NCBI GenBank assembly: GCA_937916485.1 | Contig: CALFSV010000295.1 | Coordinates: 5,543 to 69,542 of the forward strand | DNA length: 64,000 bases | Source: an uncultured Paracoccaceae bacterium | GTDB lineage: Bacteria > Pseudomonadota > Alphaproteobacteria > Rhodobacterales > Rhodobacteraceae | Direction of reading: 5' to 3' | Part shown: one piece after another, positions 8,331-16,130 of the stretch | Numbering within the stretch: position 1 is the stretch's first letter | Layout of the letters: every line of letters starts with the position of its first letter | Notes under the pieces: model-generated | Told to the model about the DNA's origin: nothing | The model's database searches: none | The model's input: only the letters and a program-made list of their open reading frames with translations | Made by a program: the position numbers and the translations under genes

Positions 8331-9562
8331 TCCTGCCCCTCCTCGCGGCGCCTTGCGCCCTTGTCGGGGCCGTAGTCGCCTACCCGGTCGGGAACGGCCC
8401 GGTTGATGACGATCATGTCAAAGAGGCCCCCGATCCCCTTGGGGAAGAACAGGGTGACGGAGACAAAGCTGAGGCCCAGCAGCACAAGCCACCAGTCCGT
8501 CCAGCGGATGACATAAAAGCCAAGGTTGATATCAGGCGCCCCACCGCCCGTGAACCATGACGACAAGAGCGAAACGAAGGCCGCCCCGATGACCGCCCCG
8601 TAAAGCCGTCCCCGCCCGCCGATGGCGACCCAGACGGCAAGATAGATCGAGGCAATGGGCGCGATTTCGGCGGGATTGATGATGCCGGCTTGAGGATAGT
8701 AGAGCGCGCCTGCAAGCGCCGAGACGATAGCGGTGAGGGTAAAGACGAAAAGCTTGTAGCTTTCCACGTGATAGCCAAGAAACCGCACCCGCGCCTCGTT
8801 GTCGCGGATGGCGCGGATCACGCTGCCCATCTTGCCCGAGATGACCCAGGCAAACAGGATATAGCCGGCCGCCAGCGCCAAGGCCGAGGCCCAGAAGAAG
8901 GCAATGGAGAGGCTCGCCTGTGACACATCCTCATAGCCAGGGATGTTTTGCAGCCCCGACAACCCGTTGTTGCCCCGCAACCCGCTGTCGTTCTGGAACA
9001 GGTAGAGCGACAGGGCGAGCGTCATCGCCTGGGTCAGGATCGACAGGTAAACCCCTGTGACCCGGCTGCGAAACGCCAGCCAGCCAAAGACCAACGCCAA
9101 GAACCCGGGCACCAGCACAACCGCCAGAAGTTGCAGAAAGAGGCTATCGGCAAAGGACCATATGAGCGGGAATTCAGATGAACCCACCACCCCGAAGATC
9201 TGGGTGCCGATGGCGTCGATCACCTCTTGTTCGGTGGGCGGAATGGCCCGGCCGGACAGGCTGGCCGCCACGATATTCTCGGTCCGGGCATACATCAGCC
9301 ACATGCCCACGGCGTAGCCGCCGATGCCGAAAAAGGCGAAATGCCCCAGGCTGAGAATGCCGCAATAGCCCCAGACCACATCCATCGCCACCGCGATCAG
9401 GCACAGGCAGAGCGTCTTGCCCAATGTCTTGACGAAGGAGGTGGACACCAGCCCGGCCTGCGCCATGAGGGTGACCCCGATGGTGAAGATGGCCAGCGCC
9501 AGAAGGAACCACAGGATCGACGGGTTCCGGCCGATGAAGGTTTTTGGGACTGTGCGGGTCAT
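8327..9562 (-). CDS. urtC: Urea ABC transporter permease UrtC
   Basis: A 411-residue LivM-class permease with about ten hydrophobic segments. The segment SILTQAMTLALSLYLFQNDS is followed by LRGNNGLSGLQ, and the C-terminal WWLVLLGLSFVSVTLFFPKG is also as in UrtC. It overlaps urtD by 4 bases. A 117-base gap holding repeat R1 separates it from urtB, which is unusually long for this operon. Confidence 0.95.
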   Translation of the reverse strand: MTRTVPKTFIGRNPSILWFLLALAIFTIGVTLMAQAGLVSTSFVKTLGKTLCLCLIAVAMDVVWGYCGILSLGHFAFFGIGGYAVGMWLMYARTENIVAASLSGRAIPPTEQEVIDAIGTQIFGVVGSSEFPLIWSFADSLFLQLLAVVLVPGFLALVFGWLAFRSRVTGVYLSILTQAMTLALSLYLFQNDSGLRGNNGLSGLQNIPGYEDVSQASLSIAFFWASALALAAGYILFAWVISGKMGSVIRAIRDNEARVRFLGYHVESYKLFVFTLTAIVSALAGALYYPQAGIINPAEIAPIASIYLAVWVAIGGRGRLYGAVIGAAFVSLLSSWFTGGGAPDINLGFYVIRWTDWWLVLLGLSFVSVTLFFPKGIGGLFDMIVINRAVPDRVGDYGPDKGARRREEGQE

Positions 9563-9611
9563 GTCGTTGCCTTGGTCTGGAGGGATTGCGCCGCCTCTGG
9601 CGTCGCCGTGG

Positions 9612-9673
9612 AGGGGGGCTCTGCCCCCCGCCCCTGCGGGGCTCCCCCCGGGATATTTTTCATCCGAAGAAAC
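9612..9673. repeat. Dispersed GC-flanked ATATTTTT repeat, copy R1
   Basis: Between urtB and urtC, adjacent stems GGGGGGC…GCCCCCC and GCCCC-TGC-GGGGC are followed by CCCCCCGGGATATTTTTCAT and CGAAGAAACA. The same pattern (GC-rich arms, then a/tAATATTT or its complement) recurs at 19356, 29372 and 39752. It resembles a repetitive extragenic palindrome common in Rhodobacterales genomes. Inside an operon it could influence mRNA processing or relative expression of urtB and urtC. Confidence 0.6.
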
Positions 9674-9679
9674 ATGGGC

Positions 9680-11626
9680 TCAGTCTCCTGCAGCGCGGCC
9701 TTTGAGGGCGACGATGCCCTTGGGCCGGAACTGGATGAAGAGGATGATGAAGAGGATCATGTAGGTCTGGGCGGCCAGGGTGTTGGAGGGATTGAACCAC
9801 TCGATCCCTTTTTGCAGGAAGCCGATAAGCGAGGCCCCTGCCAGCGTGCCCCAGACGTTGCCGACGCCGCCGACGACGACCGTCATGAAGCTTTGCACGA
9901 TATAGGCCGAGCCCATTTCGGAGGTGACCTGAGCGTAAAGTCCGATGGCGACGCCGGCGATGCCCGCGATTCCAGAGCCGAGCCCGAAGGTGAGCATGTT
10001 GATCCGGTCGGGGTTGATCCCCATCGAGGCAGCCATGCCGGGGTTCTGGGTCACCGCCCGCACCTCGAGCCCGAGCCGGGTCCGTTTGAGGATATAAAGG
10101 ATCAGCGCCAGGAAGATCAGCGCCAGGATGAAGATCGCGATCCGGATGTAGCTGATCGAGATGACGTCGTTGTAGGACCAGGCCCCATCAAGCCAGCCCG
10201 GCGAGGTGAGCGGCCGCGCCTGGGTGCCGAAGATGTTCTTGGCCAGCTGTTGCAGGGCGATGGAGATGCCGAAGGTGGCCAGCAGTGTTTCCAGCGGGCG
10301 GTGGTACAGCCAGCGGATCACCAGCCGCTCCATTGCGACGCCGGCCCCGAAGGTGACAGCGAAGGCCAGAGGCAGGGCGACAAGAATCGAGAGGGTGTAA
10401 TCGGGGATGAACAGCTGCACGACGTAGCCGGTATAGGCCCCCATCATGATGAATTCGCCATGCGCCATGTTGATCACCCCCATCACCCCGAAGGTGATGG
10501 CAAGGCCGATGGCGGCCAGGAAGTAGATCGAGGCCAGCGACAGCGCATCGAGGCTGAGGTCGACGAACTGGTTGACCCCGACCCTTGTTTCAATGGCCGA
10601 CAGCGCCAGCCGTGCGGCATTGGTCACGGCCTCATCGCTTTCGCTATAAACGTCAAAGTAGGTATGGGCGGCGATGGCGGCCTGCGCCTCGGCCTCGATC
10701 ACCGTCGGCGCGACAAGCCCCTGTTCGGCCAGGGCGGCATAGACGGCCTCGCGGGCGGCTGTGGTATTCAGTTCGGCCGTGGGGGTGCCGGCGACCGTGC
10801 CGTCCACGATGTTCTCGGTCAGAGCGGCCAGAATGGCAGAGGCCGGAACCCGGGCCGGGGCAAGTTCGGCCGTAACCAGCATCTCATAGGCGGTGTCCAG
10901 CGACAGGTCGCTGCCCGGTTCGAGCACGGCGGCGACGTTGACCCCTTCGGGGATGGCAAGGGCCACAGACCGGTTGGTGGTGAGAAGCTGGTTGAGGACG
11001 GCCCGCACATCGACCGACAGGTCGTCGGCCAGCGCCTCGATCGCGGCCACACGCTCTTGCGTGGTGTCGGCAAAGCTGGCGGCCAGCATACCGGCCAGCC
11101 GTTCCTTGCGCGCCCGCAGGGCGGCGTCGGGTTCGTTGTCGATGGCCCCCAGAAGCGGGGCAAGCTGATCGGCGTTCATGGACCGGGCAATGGCGTCCAC
11201 CGCGGCGATCCGGCGTTCGATATCGGGGGCGGAGAGCTGGAACTGCACCAGGGCCGAGGCAATCTCGCGTCGCACGCCGCCATTGGGGCGAAGTTCCGTC
11301 AGCTCGGACTTGTCGGCGGTGCCGACGACCGCGCCGGTTTCGATGTCGGTCAGGGTATAGGCTCCCCCCTCGCCTTCTTTGGCCAAAAAGAACAGGCCGT
11401 CAGCCTCGCGTTGCCAGACCTGACGGTCCTGCCAAAGCTCAAGGAACGTGGCGACCGCGGGCACGCCTGATCCGGCAAGATCGTCGAGCGCCACGCCAAC
11501 CGAACTGCGCGAAGGGGCGGCGATCTCGTCGCGGTGCGTCTGCAGGAGGGACTGGAGGTCCTGGGCGCCGGCCTGCATTGGCATGAAGCAGCAGGCCAGG
11601 ACGGCAAAAACGAGGGCGCGAAACAT
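9680..11626 (-). CDS. urtB: Urea ABC transporter permease UrtB (long form)
   Basis: A 648-residue protein. A signal peptide (MFRALVFAVLACCFMPMQAG, cut near AGAQD) is followed by a ~310-residue soluble alpha-helical periplasmic region rich in ETRVG/AIDAIARSM-type helices. A LivH-type permease domain follows from about residue 360 (DLSLDALSLASIYFLAAIGL) to the end (FIQFRPKGIVALKGR). The long N-terminal extension is normal for proteobacterial UrtB. Gene order A-B-C-D-E supports the assignment. It passes urea through the inner membrane with UrtC. Confidence 0.95.
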   Translation of the reverse strand: MFRALVFAVLACCFMPMQAGAQDLQSLLQTHRDEIAAPSRSSVGVALDDLAGSGVPAVATFLELWQDRQVWQREADGLFFLAKEGEGGAYTLTDIETGAVVGTADKSELTELRPNGGVRREIASALVQFQLSAPDIERRIAAVDAIARSMNADQLAPLLGAIDNEPDAALRARKERLAGMLAASFADTTQERVAAIEALADDLSVDVRAVLNQLLTTNRSVALAIPEGVNVAAVLEPGSDLSLDTAYEMLVTAELAPARVPASAILAALTENIVDGTVAGTPTAELNTTAAREAVYAALAEQGLVAPTVIEAEAQAAIAAHTYFDVYSESDEAVTNAARLALSAIETRVGVNQFVDLSLDALSLASIYFLAAIGLAITFGVMGVINMAHGEFIMMGAYTGYVVQLFIPDYTLSILVALPLAFAVTFGAGVAMERLVIRWLYHRPLETLLATFGISIALQQLAKNIFGTQARPLTSPGWLDGAWSYNDVISISYIRIAIFILALIFLALILYILKRTRLGLEVRAVTQNPGMAASMGINPDRINMLTFGLGSGIAGIAGVAIGLYAQVTSEMGSAYIVQSFMTVVVGGVGNVWGTLAGASLIGFLQKGIEWFNPSNTLAAQTYMILFIILFIQFRPKGIVALKGRAAGD

Positions 11627-11684
11627 GTTACTCTGTCCCGTGGTATTGCAGGGGGCGCCGCGGAATACGGCGCCCCCGGATGGT

Positions 11685-12974
11685 TTAGTAGTTCGAGGTC
11701 AGCTGGACGCAGGTCGCAGTCTCGGTGTTGTACATGCCGCAGCCGAGGTCCTTCCAATCGGATTCAAGCACAGCCGATTCAGGCAGGTAGTCGGTCCAGG
11801 CATCGCCGGGGACTTCGGAGGTCTGGCTGATGATGTCGAATTGACCATCGGCCCGGATCTCGCCGATCAGAACCGGCTTGGTCAGGTGGTGGTTCGGCAG
11901 CATCACGGCGGTTCCGCCGGTCAGGTTCGGCACTTCCTGGCCGTACATGGCAGCGCGCACGGCGTCGACGTCGGTGGTGCCGGCCTCGGTGACTGCGTTC
12001 ACCCACATGTTGAAGCCGATGAAATGGGCTTCCATCGGGTCGTTGGTGACGCGGGCATCGCTGCCGATGAACGCGTGCCAGTCAGCGATGAACTCGGCGT
12101 TCACGTCGGTGTCGGCGGACATGAAGTAGTTCCAGGCCGCCAGGTGGCCGACGAGGTTGGAGGTGTCGAGGCCCGAAAGCTCTTCTTCACCGACCGAGAA
12201 GGCCACGACGGGGATGTCGTCGGCGCTGACGCCGGCGGCGGCCAGCTCTTTGTAGAAGCCGACGTTTGCGTCGCCGTTGATGGTCGAGATGACGCCAACC
12301 TGCTGGCCGTCAGCCGAAAGGGCCACGACGTCAGCCACGATGGTCGCCCAGTCGGACTGGCCAAAGGGGGTGTAGTTGACGAAGATGTCCTCGGGCGCGA
12401 TGCCGTTGTCGATCAGGTAAGCTTCGAGGATGTTGTTGGTTGTGCGGGGGTAGACGTAGTCTGTGCCCAGCAGCGCAAACTTGGTCACGCCCAGCTCTTC
12501 GAGGAAGTAATCGACCGCAGGGATCGCCTGCTGGTTCGGGGCAGCGCCGGTGTAGAACACGTTGTAGGAGCTTTCTTCGCCCTCGTACTGGACGGGGTAG
12601 AACAGCAGGCCGTTCAGCTCTTCGATCACCGGCAGGACCGACTTGCGGCTGACCGAGGTCCAGTTGCCGAAGATCACGTCAACCTCATGCACGGTCAGAA
12701 GCTCGCGCGCCTTTTCGGCAAAGAGCGGCCAGTCAGAGGCAGGGTCAACGACGACAGCTTCGATTTCGCAGCCGAGCAGGCCACCGGCGGCGTTCTGGTT
12801 TTCGACCAGCATGAGCAGGACGTCTTTCAGCGTCGTCTCGGAAATGGCCATGCTGCCGGACAAGGAGTGCAGGACGCCGACCTTGATCGGCTCGGCGCAG
12901 TCCTGGGCGAAAGCTGGAACTGCGGTCAGGATAGTCACGGCAGACGCCGCGCCCAAAAGGCGAAAATTATACAT
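11685..12974 (-). CDS. urtA: Urea ABC transporter substrate-binding protein UrtA
   Basis: A 429-residue periplasmic binding protein of the LivJ/AmiC fold. The signal peptide is MYNFRLLGAASAVTILTAVP, cut after AFA. The mature start DCAEPIKVGVLHSLSGSMAI, then SETTLKDV and VVDPASDWP, is highly typical of UrtA. The ribosome binding site GGGAGG lies about 10 bases before the ATG. It is first in the operon, so the regulated promoter should lie in 12975-13278. Confidence 0.96.
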   Translation of the reverse strand: MYNFRLLGAASAVTILTAVPAFAQDCAEPIKVGVLHSLSGSMAISETTLKDVLLMLVENQNAAGGLLGCEIEAVVVDPASDWPLFAEKARELLTVHEVDVIFGNWTSVSRKSVLPVIEELNGLLFYPVQYEGEESSYNVFYTGAAPNQQAIPAVDYFLEELGVTKFALLGTDYVYPRTTNNILEAYLIDNGIAPEDIFVNYTPFGQSDWATIVADVVALSADGQQVGVISTINGDANVGFYKELAAAGVSADDIPVVAFSVGEEELSGLDTSNLVGHLAAWNYFMSADTDVNAEFIADWHAFIGSDARVTNDPMEAHFIGFNMWVNAVTEAGTTDVDAVRAAMYGQEVPNLTGGTAVMLPNHHLTKPVLIGEIRADGQFDIISQTSEVPGDAWTDYLPESAVLESDWKDLGCGMYNTETATCVQLTSNY

Positions 12975-13278
12975 GTGGCCTAAGCCTCCCGTACTGGTGC
13001 CGGCCCCATGAAAGATGACTCTTTGACCAGATGGCCAAAAGGACTATCCTGAAAGGACGCAGCAGTGATGTTGCACGTCGCGTGGGTTGATTGATCTGCC
13101 AGGATTTTTCCCCACGCGGCGTTTTATCCGTTTTTCGGACAAACGATGCTTTGCCTGTCATCACCCAAACGTCACCTGTCTGGGTGAGATTTGGGGGGCT
13201 GCCGGGGAAACATGCCTGTATTTTATGCGACCACGCCGGGTTCGCTTATTGATTGACCAGCAATGCGGTCAAGGAAGA
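12975..13278. other. Intergenic region upstream of urtA
   Basis: About 300 bases between the urtA start and the FAH terminator, with lower GC than the flanks. It must hold the urt promoter. I found no convincing -24/-12 (GG-N10-GC) or clear -35/-10 pair and no ORF that looks real on either strand. Confidence 0.5.
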
Positions 13279-13306
13279 GGCGGGCCCGACCATTTTCGGG
13301 CCCGCC
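13279..13306 (-). terminator. Terminator of the FAH-family gene
   Basis: Perfect 10-base arms GGCGGGCCCG (13279-13288) and CGGGCCCGCC (13297-13306) with an 8-base loop, 9 bases beyond the stop. On the minus strand TCTTCCTT follows. It isolates this gene from the downstream urt operon. Confidence 0.75.
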
Positions 13307-13315
13307 GGAATGGCA

Positions 13316-14158
13316 TTAATCGGCAATCACGTCCTGACGCTGGGTACCAAGGCCCTCGATTCCCAAGGTCACGACATCCCCCGCGACAAGGTAGCGCGGC
13401 GGCTTCATGCCCATGCCCACGCCCGGCGGGGTGCCGGTCGAGATCACGTCGCCCGGATGAAGGGTCATGAACTGGCTGAGATAGCTGATCAGGTGGGCGA
13501 CGCCGTAGACCATCGTCTTGGTCGATCCGTCCTGCATCCGCTGCCCGTTCACTTCGCACCACATGGACAGGTTCTGGGGGTCTTCAACCTCGTCCCGCGT
13601 CACCAGCCAGGGGCCGATCTGGCCAAAGTTGTCGCAGCTTTTGCCCTTGGTCCAGTTGCCCGCCCGTTCGATCTGGAACTCACGCTCGGACACGTCGTTG
13701 GTGATGGCGTAGCCTGCCACGTGCGACATGGCGTCTTCTTCGCTGACGTATTTGGCGGGCTTGCCGATGATCACGGCCAATTCCACCTCCCAGTCGGTCT
13801 TGACCGACTTGCGGGGGATGATGATCGGATCGTCGGGACCGCAGATGGCCGAACTCGCCTTCATGAAAATCACCGGTTCCGGCGGCACGGCCATCCCGCT
13901 TTCGGCGGCGTGGTCGGCGTAGTTCAGGCCGATACAAATGAACTTGCCAGTCCCGCCCACACAAGCCCCCAGCCGGGTATCGGCATCGACGATGGGCAAA
14001 GACATAGGATCGACCGCCGCAATGGCGGACAGCCCCTCGTCCAGAAGGACCATTCCGGCAATGTCAGGCACGACGCCGGACAGATCGCGGATCGTTCCAT
14101 CCTCGGCCAGCATGCCGGGTTTCTCGGCCCCACGGGCCCCGTGTCGCAGAAGTTTCAT
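13316..14158 (-). CDS. Fumarylacetoacetate hydrolase (FAH) family protein
   Basis: A 280-residue enzyme of the FAH superfamily, which cleaves or decarboxylates C-C bonds in 2-oxo acids, or lyses ureidoglycolate, using Mg2+/Mn2+. Family marks: CIGLNYADHAAESG, PVIFMKASSAICGPDD, the acidic ligand set DWEVELAVIIGK, YAITNDVSEREFQ and the C-terminal TGTPPGVGMGM. The start at MKLLRHG is chosen because GAGAGGAG sits properly upstream; an upstream ATG at 14179 is less likely. Annotation pipelines often call such proteins ureidoglycolate lyase, which would fit a urea-linked neighbourhood, but homologues of aromatic meta-cleavage pathways look the same. The exact substrate is open. Confidence 0.88.
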   Translation of the reverse strand: MKLLRHGARGAEKPGMLAEDGTIRDLSGVVPDIAGMVLLDEGLSAIAAVDPMSLPIVDADTRLGACVGGTGKFICIGLNYADHAAESGMAVPPEPVIFMKASSAICGPDDPIIIPRKSVKTDWEVELAVIIGKPAKYVSEEDAMSHVAGYAITNDVSEREFQIERAGNWTKGKSCDNFGQIGPWLVTRDEVEDPQNLSMWCEVNGQRMQDGSTKTMVYGVAHLISYLSQFMTLHPGDVISTGTPPGVGMGMKPPRYLVAGDVVTLGIEGLGTQRQDVIAD

Positions 14159-14684
14159 GGTCTGGTGCTCCTCTCCCATACGTCCGGCGCACCGCTTTGG
14201 TATGCCAGTTGCAAAAGGGTATATCCCGAAGCCGGGCTGGCGAAACAGGGCCTAGGGAGAGAAGTCGGGAAAAAACGGCATTGGAGTGCAGAGCGACGGC
14301 ATCGGGCGATTGCCATAATTTCGCCATAGTCACGCCCAGATCACGCCAAGTTCATGTTGCAGTCTTCTTAGATTAGGCTAAACGGCAACCCGCGCAGAAA
14401 GACGCCAAAGCCGCAAGGACCGAGCAGATGTCAGAAAAATCCACGAAACCGTCGCCCGCGACGTCACAGAAACCCACTCCAATGACGGCCGGGTCAAAGC
14501 CGCCGGCACCAGTCGTTTTCCGGGACTTTGCAAGCATCTGATCCCGTAGGACCTCCCCGGCCCGCCATCGCCCTCCCTCGATGGCCTGTCCGGACTGCAG
14601 GCCAGATGGGCCTTGGCGCTTTTCCTCCCTTTGGCGCGCAAAGCCTGTCTGGCCTTTTCCGTTGGCCCTGATAGTCTTGTGGCC
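14159..14684. other. Intergenic region between the FAH and TfoX-C genes
   Basis: A 526-base gap between divergent genes. The first 270 bases (14159-14427) are relatively AT-rich and hold the FAH promoter region. The stretch AGATTAGGCTAAACGG (14371-14386) looks promoter-like. The rest contains one possible 37-codon ORF (14428-14541). The other open frames there appear to be chance frames. Confidence 0.4.
14428..14541 (+). CDS. Possible small ORF, 37 residues
   Basis: ATG preceded by AAGGACCGAGCAG (a possible ribosome binding site), reading MSEKSTKPSPATSQKPTPMT and ending in VVFRDFASI. It is rich in Ser/Thr/Lys/Pro and has no recognisable domain. It could be a genuine short protein, the remnant of a gene start, or chance. 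I do not recognise it. Confidence 0.25.
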   Translation: MSEKSTKPSPATSQKPTPMTAGSKPPAPVVFRDFASI

Positions 14685-15029
14685 ATGGCCTCTATCACCA
14701 CGATCCGCAACCTTGGACCCGCCAACGCAGAAGCGTTTCGCAAGGCCGGCATCACCACGGCCGAAGAGGTTCAGGCCATGGGGGCAGACGCCGCCTATGC
14801 CCGGCTCTTGGCCAATGGATCGCGGCCACATTTCATCGGCTACTACGTTTTGGTCATGGGGCTACAGGGCCGGCCCTGGAACGACTGCAAAGGCGCCGAA
14901 AAGGCCCAGCTGCGCGAAAAGTTCGATGAGATCGTCGCAGGCCATTTCGACACGGATCGGGCCGCCCTTGACAGCTTCATGAACGAAATCGGGCTGGTAA
15001 AGCCTCAGGCAACAAAGGCATCGCCATGA
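14685..15029 (+). CDS. TfoX C-terminal domain protein
   Basis: A 114-residue protein consisting of a TfoX_C (Sxy C-terminal) domain: ITTIRNLGPANAEAFRKAGI, then TTAEEVQAMGADAAYARLL, with a helix-hairpin-helix-like IRNLGPANAEAF segment. The N-terminal TfoX domain is absent, as in many short alphaproteobacterial homologues. TfoX/Sxy regulates competence in gammaproteobacteria; here the role is unknown. The frame is open to 14613, but the family begins at the MASITT methionine. It overlaps the next gene by ATGA, so the two are coupled. Confidence 0.78.
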   Translation: MASITTIRNLGPANAEAFRKAGITTAEEVQAMGADAAYARLLANGSRPHFIGYYVLVMGLQGRPWNDCKGAEKAQLREKFDEIVAGHFDTDRAALDSFMNEIGLVKPQATKASP

Positions 15030-15496
15030 ACAAGGCCCTGATGACGCTCACACTTCTTGCAGCACTTACTGTTGCGGCCTGCGGCAGCAGACAGGACCTC
15101 AGTGTCAGCTCAAACCTCTACCCCGGCGAAACGCCGCAAATGCGGGCCTTGATCCGGGAATATGCCCAGGTCCACGACATCCCCGAGGCGCTGTTGCACC
15201 GGGTCATCCAACGCGAAAGCGACTACAGGGCAAATGCCCGCAATGGCCCCTACTACGGGCTGATGCAAATCCTGCCAGAAACCGCCCGCACCATGGGCTT
15301 TCGCGGGGCACCGTCCGACCTGCTCGATGCCGAGACGAACCTGAGGTTTGCCGGGCGCTACCTGCGCGGGGCCTGGATCGTGGCTGACGGCGATATCGAT
15401 GAGGCCGTTGGCTGGTATGCGCGGGGCTATTACTACGAGGCCCGGAACCGCTGCCTTCTGGTCGAAACCGGCCTGGACAACCGCGAACGGTGCTGA
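15026..15496 (+). CDS. Lytic transglycosylase (SLT domain) lipoprotein
   Basis: A 156-residue putative outer-membrane lipoprotein. The N-terminus MNKALMTLTLLAALTVAAC carries a lipobox with Cys19. The SLT goose-lysozyme-type domain follows, with catalytic Glu64 in VIQRESDYR and the motifs GPYYGLMQILPETARTMGF and NLRFAGRYLRGA. It should cut the glycan strand of peptidoglycan to 1,6-anhydro-muropeptides. Translation is coupled to the TfoX-C gene. The short length is typical of small EmtA-like/SLT lipoproteins of this order. Confidence 0.9.
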   Translation: MNKALMTLTLLAALTVAACGSRQDLSVSSNLYPGETPQMRALIREYAQVHDIPEALLHRVIQRESDYRANARNGPYYGLMQILPETARTMGFRGAPSDLLDAETNLRFAGRYLRGAWIVADGDIDEAVGWYARGYYYEARNRCLLVETGLDNRERC

Positions 15497-15500
15497 ATGC

Positions 15501-15533
15501 AAAACGCCCGCGGCGGGGTGACCGGCGCGGGCG
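15501..15533 (-). terminator. Terminator of ndk
   Basis: Arms CGCCCGCG (15505-15512) and CGCGGGCG (15526-15533), followed on the minus strand by TTTT (15504-15501). It lies between the convergent SLT and ndk genes and may serve both. Confidence 0.8.
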
Positions 15534-15570
15534 CTGCTGACGTGATCAAGCGGGCCAGGCCCGCCCGGCC

Positions 15571-15993
15571 TTAGCCGACGAGTTCAAGACCCGAAAAGAA
15601 GAACGCGATCTCTTGTGCCGCGGTCTCGGGCGCATCGGATCCGTGGACCGAGTTCTCGCCAACCGATTCTGCGAATTCGGCGCGGATCGTGCCGGGGGCG
15701 GCATCGGCGGGGTTGGTGGCACCCATGACTTCGCGATTCTTCAGAACGGCACCCTCGCCTTCAAGGACCTGAACAACGACAGGACCCGAGGCCATGAATT
15801 CAGTCAGTTCGCCAAAGAACGGCCGGGCACGGTGTACGTCATAGAACATGCCAGCCTGATCGATGGTCAGCTGGATCCGCTTCTGGGCGACGATGCGCAG
15901 ACCGGCATCCTCGAACTTGGCGTTGATCTTGCCGGTCAGGTTGCGACGGGTGGCGTCGGGTTTGATGATGGAAAGGGTGCGTTCGATAGCCAT
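15571..15993 (-). CDS. ndk: Nucleoside diphosphate kinase
   Basis: A 140-residue NDP kinase: [18 protein letters not shown], then [14 protein letters not shown], and the active-site loop [12 protein letters not shown] with the phosphorylated His. It transfers the gamma phosphate among nucleoside di- and triphosphates. The start at 15993 gives the normal family N-terminus; the frame extends upstream to 16020 without support. Full length and intact. Confidence 0.97.
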   Translation of the reverse strand: MAIERTLSIIKPDATRRNLTGKINAKFEDAGLRIVAQKRIQLTIDQAGMFYDVHRARPFFGELTEFMASGPVVVQVLEGEGAVLKNREVMGATNPADAAPGTIRAEFAESVGENSVHGSDAPETAAQEIAFFFSGLELVG

Positions 15994-16130
15994 GACATGC
16001 CTCATTTGGTGATGGGGCAAAGCGCCCCGGTAACGGTCGGCGCCGCACTAGCACGGAGGATCAGCCGTGAAAAGCCGGGATCCGCATTCTTGGCCTCTGC
16101 AATGCAATGCCGCCATGCTAGCGTTGCGCC

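Noticed and set aside
9227..11470. Plus-strand open frame of 747 codons over urtB/urtC
   Set aside because: It is antisense to well-supported transporter genes. Its Gly/Asp/His/Arg-rich composition is the usual shadow frame of high-GC DNA.
9680..11626. UrtB as a fusion of an unknown periplasmic protein with a permease
   Set aside because: A long periplasmic N-terminal extension is normal for proteobacterial UrtB, so it is not a novel fusion.
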